Shown here piece after piece: positions 8,071 to 15,376 of a stretch of 64,000 nucleotides of DNA. The translations under genes were made by a program, and so were the position numbers. Position 1 is the first letter of the stretch, and each line of letters opens with the position of its first letter. The DNA is from Aliidongia dinghuensis (GTDB taxonomy: Bacteria; Pseudomonadota; Alphaproteobacteria; ATCC43930; CGMCC-115725): contig NZ_BMJQ01000004.1 in NCBI RefSeq assembly GCF_014643535.1, positions 186,001 to 250,000 on the forward strand. The letters run 5' to 3'. Below the pieces are notes generated by a model. That model made no database searches. It had not been told where the DNA came from and was given only the letters and a program-made list of their open reading frames with translations.

Positions 8071-8952
8071 ATGAACAAGCTCCCGCTCGCTAAGCGCACC
8101 CAGATCCTCGCCATGCTGTGCGAAGGCTCATCCATGCGGTCGATCTCCCGCGTGGTGGACGTGTCCATCAACACGGTAAGCAAGATCCTCGTAGAAGCGG
8201 GCGAGGCGTACTTAGCGCTACATGACGAGACGGTGCGTGACGTGAAGGCGAGCCGTATCCAGTGCGATGAAATCTGGTCGTTCTGCTATGCCAAGGAACG
8301 GACCCTACCGACCGCCAAGGCGGCGACTGACGGCGCGGGCGACGTCTGGACCTGGACCGCGATCGACGCCGACACCAAGCTAATCGTCTCATACTTCGTC
8401 GGCGATCGGTCGGGGCAGTCGGCAATCGCCCTGATGGACGATCTGTGCTCGCGCCTGCGCAACCGGGTCCAACTCACCACAGACGGCCACCGCGCCTATC
8501 TGGAAGCGGTTGAGGGTGCGTTCGGCGGCGATGTGGACTACGCCCAACTCGTGAAGCTGTATGGCGAGGTCCCGCAGTCGTTCAAGGGCCGCTACAGCCC
8601 GGCCGAGTGCCTGGGCGCCAAGAAGTATCGGGTCGAAGGCGAGCCCGATCTGGCGCACGTCTCGACCAGCTACGTCGAGCGCCAGAACCTCACCATGCGG
8701 ATGTCGATGCGTCGGTTCACCCGCCTGACCAAAGCGTTCTCGAAGAAGCTCGACAACCACATTCACGCGCTGGCGCTCTACTTCGCCTTCTACAACTTCT
8801 GCCGGGTCCATAAGTCACTGCGGGTCTCGCCCGCGATGGCGGCGGGCGTGAGCGATCGGCTATGGTCCATGGAAGATATCGTGGCGCTGATCGACGCGCG
8901 GGCCGAGCCCGTGAAGAGACCGAGGACTTACCGGAAGGAGGCAATGAAATGA
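8071..8952 (+). CDS. IS1-family transposase
   Basis: A 293-residue transposase when started at [13 protein letters not shown] (an ATG two codons earlier at 8065 is also possible). The N-terminal helix-turn-helix is at residues 10-45 ([20 protein letters not shown]). Candidate catalytic acidic residues are the Asp of QCDEIWSF, the Asp of TTDGHRAY and the Glu of [20 protein letters not shown]. That last block is the IS1-type C-terminal signature. A single uninterrupted frame is used, unlike the two frameshifted frames of classical IS1. The stop overlaps the start of a small membrane protein gene. Confidence 0.9.
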   Translation: MNKLPLAKRTQILAMLCEGSSMRSISRVVDVSINTVSKILVEAGEAYLALHDETVRDVKASRIQCDEIWSFCYAKERTLPTAKAATDGAGDVWTWTAIDADTKLIVSYFVGDRSGQSAIALMDDLCSRLRNRVQLTTDGHRAYLEAVEGAFGGDVDYAQLVKLYGEVPQSFKGRYSPAECLGAKKYRVEGEPDLAHVSTSYVERQNLTMRMSMRRFTRLTKAFSKKLDNHIHALALYFAFYNFCRVHKSLRVSPAMAAGVSDRLWSMEDIVALIDARAEPVKRPRTYRKEAMK

Positions 8953-9161
8953 GACGCCTGATCGGAGCCTCGTTTCTTTTCATCGGCATTGTCCCGATTA
9001 GCGCCCTACTCTTGCTGTATTTCCTCTGGGCGCGGCACATGTACACTGTTGGCATTTCTCCAGACACACGAACCGAATTGATCCTGATGGTCGTTGCGGA
9101 TCTCGCTTGCCTCGGATCTGGCACCTACCTCCTGGCCCGCTCTCGAAAAACTTCAAACTGA
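8949..9161 (+). CDS. small two-helix membrane protein coupled to the transposase
   Basis: The ATG at 8949 overlaps the transposase stop (ATGA), with GGAGG about 10 bp upstream. The 70-residue product has two hydrophobic helices (about residues 5-27 and 44-64) and a short basic tail. Its stop codon (TGA, 9159-9161) lies inside the right terminal inverted repeat. No known family is recognised. Position and coupling suggest it is a regular component of this IS subtype. Confidence 0.6.
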   Translation: MRRLIGASFLFIGIVPISALLLLYFLWARHMYTVGISPDTRTELILMVVADLACLGSGTYLLARSRKTSN

Positions 9162-9170
9162 GACACTACC
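9152..9170 (-). repeat. right terminal inverted repeat of the IS
   Basis: TTCAAACTGAGACACTACC, exact reverse complement of 6323-6341. It also supplies the stop codon of the small membrane protein gene. Confidence 0.93.
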
Positions 9171-9178
9171 CAGACAAG
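9171..9178. repeat. right 8-bp target-site duplication
   Basis: CAGACAAG, identical to 6315-6322. Confidence 0.85.
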
Positions 9179-9316
9179 GGCGAGGTGGATGCTGCGGAAT
9201 TCGTCCTTCATCATCGGCTGTTCGGTGCAGGCGACCGACGGCCTGTCAGCCATTACGGTCTGCCGACCGACTGGATCTGAACGGCTGTGGTCCTGCGCCG
9301 GGGATGGATACAGGGA

Positions 9317-12103
9317 TTAGAGGCTGAGCGCTTCGTCGATGGCGCGGCGCGGGTCGAGGGCGGCGCCCTCCGCCAGCAGCCGGTCGAGCTCGTCCGGCTC
9401 GAGGGCCGCCTTGAGCTGGGCGGTCAGCCGATCGAAGCCCAGCTGTTCGGTTGGCTCGCGCCGCGTGCCCTCGCGGCGATAATGGGCGTCGCTGAATCCC
9501 AGGAGGCGGGCGGCCTTCTCGAGGTCGCTCAGCACGGCGCCGGCGACCGCCAGATGCTCGATGCTGATCACGACCAGGAACTTCGACTGGGTCTCCTGCG
9601 CACGGATCAGCGCTTCGCGGGCGGCCGCGCGCGCCTCGATCGGATCGTCGACTGCCAGCAGGTAGGCCGCGAGATTGGCAAGACCGTTGGCGAGGCGATG
9701 GACGCGCCGCTCGGCCCGGCAATAGTCGATATAGGCGCGGCACTGCGCGATGGCGTTTGCGTATTCGCCGAGCGCGAACTCGGTTTCGGCGAGATTGCAG
9801 CGCGCGCTGAAGATGCCGACCGAATCGCCATGCGCCTCGGCGTGGCTGAGCGCCTCGGCATAGAGCGCCTTGGCCGCCGGCACTTCGTTCGCGAACAGTT
9901 TCAGGTGGCCCAGCGAATTGGCGCAGCGGCCGCGCAGCTTCCCGGCACCTGCCGCGGTCAGCAGGTCATACGCCTCGCGCAGCTCGCGCTCGGCCTCCTC
10001 GTGCCGGCTGAACCGCATGATCGCGTTGCCAGCGACGGTCAGCGCGTCGCCGAGGCCGACCCGGTCATCCGTCCGACGGAACAGCGCCACGGCCTCCTCG
10101 GCGAGCGGCAGCCGCTTGGCGTCGTCGCGATAGGGGGCGAGGCGCGCGCGGGCGAGCAGCAGGCGGGCGCGCAGGTGGTCGGGTATCGCTTCAGGCGTGC
10201 CCGCCAGCTCGAGCCAACGGCGCCCTTCGTGCTGGAGCGCCGTCTCGGTCCAGAGCAGCGGCGAGGCGGCGGCGAGCTCGAGCCCGATCGACCGGCCGAT
10301 GCGGCCGCCGAGCGCGGCATCGAGGGCAGCGCGGATATTGTCGAGATGCGGCTCGATCGCGGCGAGCCAGGGCTCCGTCGCGACATCCTTCCAGTTCGCT
10401 TCCGCGTCGGTCATCCGCGCCAGATAATAGCGGGCATGACGCGTCTGCGCCTCGATCCGCTCGCCCTCGGCCTCCAGCCGGTCGAGCGCGTAAGCGCGCA
10501 TGGTTTCTAGCAGATGGAAGCGGCGCTCCCGGCCTGCTTTGCCGGCCACGATCAGCGATTTGTCGACGAGCGCGCCGATGAGATCGAGCGCCTGCCAGGA
10601 GGACGCGCCAGCGCCTTCCAGCACCCATGCCGCGGCATCGATCGTCCAGGCGCCGGCGAAGACGCCCATGTGGCGGAACGCACGCCGCTCCTCGGCGGAG
10701 AGCAGCCCGTAGCTCCAGTCCATCGTCGCCTGCAGCGTGCGCTGCCGGGCCGGCAGCCCGCGACCGTCGCTGCCGGCGATGCGGAAGCGCTCGGTGAGGC
10801 CGCTCGCGACCTCGGCGACGCTCATGACCGACAGCCGGGCCGCGGCCAGCTCCAGCGCCAAGGGAATGCCATCCAGCCGCCGGCAGATCTCGGCGACGGC
10901 GCCGACCGTTGTCGCGTCGACGGTGAAATCCCGGTCGACGGCGCGCGCCCGGTCGGCGAACAGGCTGAGGGCCGCCCAGCGATCTGCCGCCGTCTCGTCC
11001 AATTCCTCGTCGCCGGGCGGCACGGCCAGGCTTTCAACACGGAACAGGCTCTCGCCGATCAGGCCCAGCCGTTCCCGGCTGGTCGCGAGCAGCCGGACTT
11101 CCGGGCAGCGTCTGAGCAGGGTCTCGGCGAATTCGGCCATGGCGGCCGCCAGATGCTCGCAATTGTCGAGGATGATGAGCGTGCGGCGGCGCTGCAGGGT
11201 TACCAGCACCGTCTCGAGCGGCGGGGCGTTGCCGTCGGTCGCGATGCCGAACAGCTTGGCGATGACGTTCGGCAGCAGGCTCGCGTCATTGAGCGCGGCG
11301 AACTCGGCGAGCCAGATGCCGTCGGGGAAGCTCTCCTGCATCTCGGCGCCCAGCTGGATGGCGAGGCGGGTCTTGCCGATGCCGCCCGGGCCGACCAGGG
11401 TCACGAGCCGGTTGCGCTCGAGTAGCGGCCGGAGTTCGGTCAGCGCCTGTTCGCGCCCGACGAGCGGCGTCAGCTGAGACGGCAGGTTGTGGAGCGCACG
11501 GCTGAGCGAACGGAGCGGGCTGAAGCCCGTCGGCAGGTCCGGGGCGGATACCTGGTAGATCCAGGCCGGCTCGATCAGGTCGCGCAACTGGTGCGGCCCG
11601 AGGTCGATCAGCTGGACGTCCGGGTGCAGCCAGCCGCCCAACGCGTCACGCGCCGCATCCGATATCAAGATCTGCTCGCCGTATCCGACCTCGATGAGCC
11701 GGGCGAGGCGGTGCAGCGTTGGGCCGAAGAAATCGCCGTCGCGCGGCTCGACCGGGCCGCAATGCAGCGCCATCCGGACCTTGAGGCCGCCGATGTCGGT
11801 CCAGTCCTCGGCGACGAGCGCGCGCTGGGCGTCTATGGCGGCGACCAGCGCCTGCCGCATGGTCGGGAAGACCACGCCCAGGCCGTCGCCACGCGACTTG
11901 AACACCTGGCCGCCGTGGAGGGCCACCGCCGCGCGCAGGATCGCGTCGTGCCGGCGCATCGCGGCGCGCATGGCCTCGGGTGCCAGTTCCCAGCGACGGG
12001 TGCTGCCTTCGATGTCGGTGTAAAGAAAGGCAGCACCGACGCTGTCCGGCCGAACCTCGGGCCCCGGGGCGGTATGTGACGCGGTGGAAAACGGCATGCT
12101 CAT
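9317..12103 (-). CDS. class III cyclase-like / STAND ATPase / TPR regulator
   Basis: A 928-residue multidomain protein. Residues about 20-190 form a class III nucleotide-cyclase-like domain with the two metal aspartates (Asp30 in YTDIEGST, Asp73 in SRGDGLG). The usual transition-state Asn of the GPxxN motif reads His131 (FGPTLHRLARL), so cyclase activity is doubtful. A STAND/NB-ARC ATPase follows with P-loop GPGGIGKTRLA at about 238-248 and a LIILDNCEHL Walker B. The C-terminal half is TPR-like helical repeats. Such proteins are signal-integrating regulators. The longest frame starts at 12253, but ATG 12103 (or 12097, two codons on) fits the domain start. Confidence 0.85.
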   Translation of the reverse strand: MSMPFSTASHTAPGPEVRPDSVGAAFLYTDIEGSTRRWELAPEAMRAAMRRHDAILRAAVALHGGQVFKSRGDGLGVVFPTMRQALVAAIDAQRALVAEDWTDIGGLKVRMALHCGPVEPRDGDFFGPTLHRLARLIEVGYGEQILISDAARDALGGWLHPDVQLIDLGPHQLRDLIEPAWIYQVSAPDLPTGFSPLRSLSRALHNLPSQLTPLVGREQALTELRPLLERNRLVTLVGPGGIGKTRLAIQLGAEMQESFPDGIWLAEFAALNDASLLPNVIAKLFGIATDGNAPPLETVLVTLQRRRTLIILDNCEHLAAAMAEFAETLLRRCPEVRLLATSRERLGLIGESLFRVESLAVPPGDEELDETAADRWAALSLFADRARAVDRDFTVDATTVGAVAEICRRLDGIPLALELAAARLSVMSVAEVASGLTERFRIAGSDGRGLPARQRTLQATMDWSYGLLSAEERRAFRHMGVFAGAWTIDAAAWVLEGAGASSWQALDLIGALVDKSLIVAGKAGRERRFHLLETMRAYALDRLEAEGERIEAQTRHARYYLARMTDAEANWKDVATEPWLAAIEPHLDNIRAALDAALGGRIGRSIGLELAAASPLLWTETALQHEGRRWLELAGTPEAIPDHLRARLLLARARLAPYRDDAKRLPLAEEAVALFRRTDDRVGLGDALTVAGNAIMRFSRHEEAERELREAYDLLTAAGAGKLRGRCANSLGHLKLFANEVPAAKALYAEALSHAEAHGDSVGIFSARCNLAETEFALGEYANAIAQCRAYIDYCRAERRVHRLANGLANLAAYLLAVDDPIEARAAAREALIRAQETQSKFLVVISIEHLAVAGAVLSDLEKAARLLGFSDAHYRREGTRREPTEQLGFDRLTAQLKAALEPDELDRLLAEGAALDPRRAIDEALSL

Positions 12104-12289
12104 CTCGTACGCGGACCCCCGGCCGACGGGAAGATCCATTCGGTACAGGCGGCTCCCGATGGAGCATAGAGCAAAGCCCCCGGGCTCGACACTATCTTGC
12201 CGGGCAGGGGGCAGCAGCAAGGATCGAACAAGGCGTCGGGCGCGGCGGGGCATGGAAGGTGCCGCCCGCTCGCGCCCAACACGCCGGGT

Positions 12290-12541
12290 TCAGTTGTTGT
12301 TCAGCTTGTCGGACACGTCGACCGCGTTCGGCCTGAGACCGTCAGACACATCGACGGCATTCGGCCTCAGGCCATCGGACACGTCGACGGCATTCGGCCG
12401 GAGACCATCGGACACGTCGACCGCGTCCGGCTGTATATCATCGGACACGTCAACGGCATCGGGACGAATGCCATCGGACTCATCGGCCACCTTCGGCTTC
12501 GGATCCTGGGGGTGGGGAGCGGCGCTGTGCTTGGACGACAT
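12290..12541 (-). CDS. small acidic protein with 11-residue tandem repeats
   Basis: A good Shine-Dalgarno (GGAGG) precedes the ATG at 12541, giving an 83-residue protein. Residues 24-78 are five tandem copies of an 11-residue unit with consensus DGLRPNAVDVS. The last three copies are identical in protein. The N-terminus (MSSKHSAAPHPQDPKPK) is polar and there is no signal peptide or membrane segment. No family is recognised. The 11-residue period would suit an extended amphipathic helix, but each unit contains a proline, so a disordered or extended chain is as likely. A perfect CRP-type site lies 89 bp upstream of the start. Confidence 0.6.
   Translation of the reverse strand: MSSKHSAAPHPQDPKPKVADESDGIRPDAVDVSDDIQPDAVDVSDGLRPNAVDVSDGLRPNAVDVSDGLRPNAVDVSDKLNNN
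12312..12476. repeat. five tandem 33-bp units inside the repeat-protein gene
   Basis: Units begin at 12312, 12345, 12378, 12411 and 12444, each starting GACAC. A sixth partial unit begins at 12477. The units keep the reading frame and differ mainly at third codon positions. Confidence 0.85.
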
Positions 12542-12629
12542 GTTGACCTCCGCTAACGCAAAAGAGCTTCGACGACGGTGCCCGGCGGAACCGCTGCGGC
12601 GACTATCCGGGAGAGACACCCCCCATGCG

Positions 12630-12645
12630 TGTGACGCAACTCACA
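12630..12645. promoter_or_regulatory. CRP-type site upstream of the repeat-protein gene
   Basis: TGTGA-CGCAAC-TCACA is a perfect match to the symmetric CRP consensus TGTGA-N6-TCACA. It lies between the 3' end of the Crp-type gene and the start of the repeat-protein gene, about 89 bp upstream of the latter. Confidence 0.65.
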
Positions 12646-12657
12646 GTCGGGTGGCCG

Positions 12658-13356
12658 TCACACCTCGGCGGCGATCTCGCGCAGGGCCTCGAGATCGTCG
12701 AGCAGGATCATGCCGTCGCGCAGCGTCAAAACACCGTCTTTCTGCCAGCGCGAGAGCTGCTTGTTGATGCTCTCACGCGACAGGCCGACCAGATTGCCGA
12801 TCTCCCGCTGCGACTGCCGGATGATCGGGGTCCGTTCGCGCGGCCGATCTTCCGTGGCGCCGGCCAGGACCAGGAGCTTCTTCGCGAGCCGGCTCGGCAG
12901 GTTCAGGAACAGGAGATCCTCGACCTGTTCCGTCGTGCGCCGGAGACGCTGGCACACCACGCGCAGCAGCCGGATCGCGACCTGGGGATGGGCGTTGAGG
13001 AACGGCAGGAAGTCGCGCCGATGAATGACCAGCAGGGTGCAGTTCGTAGACGCGGTTGCATCCGCGGTCCGGTCGGAGCCGTCGAGCAGTGCCACCTCGC
13101 CGAACACCTCGCCCTCGCGCATTACGGCCAGCACGATCTCGCGCCCATCGGCCGCCGGCGCGCTGATCTTCACCTCGCCGGTCACCACCGCCATCATGCT
13201 CTCGCCCGGCGCGCCCTTGTGGAAGATCGGCGCTTTCGCACGGACCTCCTCGATCCGGGCGACCGCAATCAACTGATCGAGTTCGTCAGTCGACAACTCC
13301 CGAAACAGTTCATGATTGCGGAGAATCCTGGCCCTCAGGGCAGGGGGGCAAGACAT
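12658..13356 (-). CDS. Crp/Fnr family transcriptional regulator
   Basis: The ATG at 13356 follows AAGGAG and gives 232 residues; an upstream in-frame start at 13413 has no support. The cyclic-nucleotide-binding fold is at residues 20-135. Its phosphate-binding cassette FGEVALLDGSDRTADA keeps the Glu and Arg that contact cAMP in E. coli CRP. The C-terminal winged helix (about 160-225) has recognition helix GLSRESINKQL, in which R and E match the CRP residues reading GTGA. No Fnr-type cysteines cluster at the N-terminus. Perfect CRP palindromes flank the gene on both sides, consistent with autoregulation and control of its neighbours. Confidence 0.92.
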   Translation of the reverse strand: MSCPPALRARILRNHELFRELSTDELDQLIAVARIEEVRAKAPIFHKGAPGESMMAVVTGEVKISAPAADGREIVLAVMREGEVFGEVALLDGSDRTADATASTNCTLLVIHRRDFLPFLNAHPQVAIRLLRVVCQRLRRTTEQVEDLLFLNLPSRLAKKLLVLAGATEDRPRERTPIIRQSQREIGNLVGLSRESINKQLSRWQKDGVLTLRDGMILLDDLEALREIAAEV

Positions 13357-13448
13357 TCGCACTCCTTGGTCGCGATGATTGCACCGAATGTACGGTTTCT
13401 CCCAATACCTCACTTATAGAGGAACTGGTGGAAAAAGGCGCCAGGAGT

Positions 13449-13464
13449 TGTGACCCGGCTCACA
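13449..13464. promoter_or_regulatory. CRP-type site in the divergent promoter
   Basis: TGTGA-CCCGGC-TCACA, a perfect symmetric CRP consensus, 93 bp upstream of the Crp-type gene start (minus strand) and 61 bp upstream of the gene starting at 13525 (plus strand). Confidence 0.7.
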
Positions 13465-13524
13465 TTACCTGGCGTCGCCACCGTTCTAACATCGCCCGCA
13501 AGAGTTACAAGCAGGAGCGAAGAA

Positions 13525-13926
13525 ATGATCCAAAGGTCAATCGATGCGCCCGCGCCAACGCTCGATGCCCGCTGGATCATAGCGCTCTGGGTCGCACTTC
13601 ACGGCACCGGTGCCCTGTCGACCGCGGGAGGCGAGCTGGTGCTGGCGGCGGATGCGGCATGTGCGGCAGCCGGCAATGCGATCCTGGCGCTCGCGACCCA
13701 GCTCGACGGCGAGACCGCCCGGGCGATCCGTGCAGCACTTCGGAAGGTGCCCGGCGTCACCGCCGGCTCGACCGAAAGCGTGAGCGATGCGCAGGTCGAG
13801 GACGCGCTGAAGCGGCTCGGTATCCGCCTGTTCGACGACGCGGGCGCCAACCGCCCGCCGACATGTGGCATGGCGGTCGCCGGGTTCGGCAAGATCACCT
13901 GGACCGACGGGAGCGCCGCCAGCTAG
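13525..13926 (+). CDS. hypothetical protein, 133 residues
   Basis: The ATG at 13525 is preceded by CAGGAGCG. The product has a hydrophobic stretch at residues 17-48 (WIIALWVALHGTGALSTAGG...) that could be a signal or a membrane segment. A helical region with repeated Ala/Arg follows (QLDGETARAIRAALRKV), and the tail contains one cysteine. No family is recognised. It is divergent from the Crp-type gene and shares the CRP palindrome at 13449, so it is probably a target of that regulator. Confidence 0.55.
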   Translation: MIQRSIDAPAPTLDARWIIALWVALHGTGALSTAGGELVLAADAACAAAGNAILALATQLDGETARAIRAALRKVPGVTAGSTESVSDAQVEDALKRLGIRLFDDAGANRPPTCGMAVAGFGKITWTDGSAAS

Positions 13927-14008
13927 GGCGCCGCCAGCCGGGCTGCAGCCCGCGGTTGCCCGCCGGCGGATAGGCAGGCATCCTTCTCCTCAACGATAAA
14001 TTGGGGGG

Positions 14009-15196
14009 ATGTCGGACATGCGTCACGGGCTTATGGCACTCGGCCTTGCGGCCACCGTTGCTGGACCGGCTGGGGCCTACGATGGCCTGGTCGAAAAGCA
14101 GAGCTTCACCTATCCCGGCGCCTTCACGACCGTCGGCGGCGCCACGATCGCCCAAGTCAAGGTCGGTTACGAGACGCTCGGCAAGCTCGACGCGGCCGGC
14201 AGCAATGCGATCCTGATCCCGCATTTCTTTTCCGGCACCTCGCATTTCGCCGGCCGCTACAAGGCAGACGACAAGGCGCCCGGCTATTGGGATGCGCTCG
14301 TCGGGCCGGGCAAGCCGCTCGACACCGACAAGTATTTCCTCATCAGCGTCGACAGCCTGTGCAACATTAACGTGAAAGACGGCATCGCGGTCACGACCGG
14401 CCCGGCCTCGATCGACCCAGGCACCGGCAAGCCCTACGGCTCGCATTTTCCCGAGGTGCAGATCCGCGACTTCGTGACGGTGCAGAAGGCGCTGCTCGAC
14501 AAGCTTGGCGTCAAGAAACTGCATGCCGTCATGGGCGCCTCCATGGGCTCGATGCAGAGCTATGAATGGGCGGCGTCATACCCGTCGATGGTCGAGCGAT
14601 TGATCGCGGTCATCCCGTCGGCCCAGGCCGACGCCTACACGATCGAGCGGGTGCGCCACTGGGGCGACATCGTCAAGCTCGACCCGAACTGGAAGCACGG
14701 TGACTATTACGGCGGGCCGGAGCCGCTCGACGGCCTGACCATGGCTTTCAAGGTGCTTTCGCTCGACACGCTTGCGCCTGAATGGGGGGCGGCCCAGTTC
14801 GGGCGCAAATGGGCCGATCCGGCCAAGGACCCGGCCAAATCGCCGGACAATCTCTATGCGGTTGAAACGGGGGCCGATGCCGCGGCGCTGTCGCGCGCCA
14901 AGGCGGCCGACGCCGGCAACTTCGTGTGCCTGGTCCGCGCGAACGAGCTCTTCACGGTCGGCGGCAAGGACGATCTGGCCGAAGGCTTGAAGACGGTCAA
15001 GGCCAAGACCCTGCTGCTGCCGTCGCACAACGACCACCTGCTGTTCGCCGACGCGACACGCCATGTCCGCGACTTGCTGGATGCGCAGGGGACCAAGGTC
15101 GAGTACCACGAGCTCGACGGTCCTCTGGGCCATGTGAACGGCGTCGTCGGCATGGGCCAGGCGGCCGCGATCGTGCAGAAGTTCCTGGCGGAGTAG
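14009..15196 (+). CDS. MetX-like alpha/beta hydrolase, exported
   Basis: A 395-residue alpha/beta-hydrolase related to homoserine O-acetyltransferase (MetX) but with an N-terminal signal peptide (MRHGLMALGLAATVAGPAGA), unlike cytoplasmic MetX. The nucleophile elbow is GASMGSMQ, the acid is in HNDHLLF, and the catalytic His is in GPLGHVNG near the C-terminus. Proteins of this branch are usually annotated as alpha/beta fold hydrolases. An exported acyltransferase or esterase is more likely than methionine synthesis. A second ATG at 14018 would also keep the signal peptide. Confidence 0.85.
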   Translation: MSDMRHGLMALGLAATVAGPAGAYDGLVEKQSFTYPGAFTTVGGATIAQVKVGYETLGKLDAAGSNAILIPHFFSGTSHFAGRYKADDKAPGYWDALVGPGKPLDTDKYFLISVDSLCNINVKDGIAVTTGPASIDPGTGKPYGSHFPEVQIRDFVTVQKALLDKLGVKKLHAVMGASMGSMQSYEWAASYPSMVERLIAVIPSAQADAYTIERVRHWGDIVKLDPNWKHGDYYGGPEPLDGLTMAFKVLSLDTLAPEWGAAQFGRKWADPAKDPAKSPDNLYAVETGADAAALSRAKAADAGNFVCLVRANELFTVGGKDDLAEGLKTVKAKTLLLPSHNDHLLFADATRHVRDLLDAQGTKVEYHELDGPLGHVNGVVGMGQAAAIVQKFLAE

Positions 15197-15376
15197 GGGG
15201 CGGCATCACTTCAGTCCGCCACGGCCGCCTTGTGCCCGCGTGACGCATCTGGAATGGAGCAAGGATCGGGCCAAGGCCCCGCGCGGGGCGCATGGCCGCC
15301 TTCCGGGCCTAGGCAGGGGCACGCGTTCGCGGCATGATGCGCGCCCCAAAAGATGGGCCGGGTAGAGGGCTGGTTG

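Larger units (their letters stand above)
6323..9170 (+). mobile_element. IS1-family insertion sequence with passenger genes (2.85 kb)
   Basis: The element is bounded by perfect 19-bp inverted repeats and an 8-bp target duplication, so both ends are seen directly. It encodes a single-ORF DDE transposase (8071-8952), a coupled small membrane protein, and three genes upstream of the transposase: a 57-residue ORF, a 76-residue basic protein and a P63C-domain protein. Typical IS1 elements are under 1.2 kb, so most of this one is cargo. The P63C gene and nearby spacer are visibly AT-richer than the chromosome around them. Three near-identical dyads (TATGCTT-N6-AAGCATA type) precede three of its genes. 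It lies between degP and the minus-strand regulator gene. Confidence 0.92.

Noticed and set aside
6278..9280. A possible about 50-codon gene interrupted by the IS (ATG 6278, rejoined across the target duplication, stop near 9280)
   Set aside because: The rejoined frame is short and begins within a perfect hairpin. It lacks a ribosome site, so an intergenic insertion is simpler.
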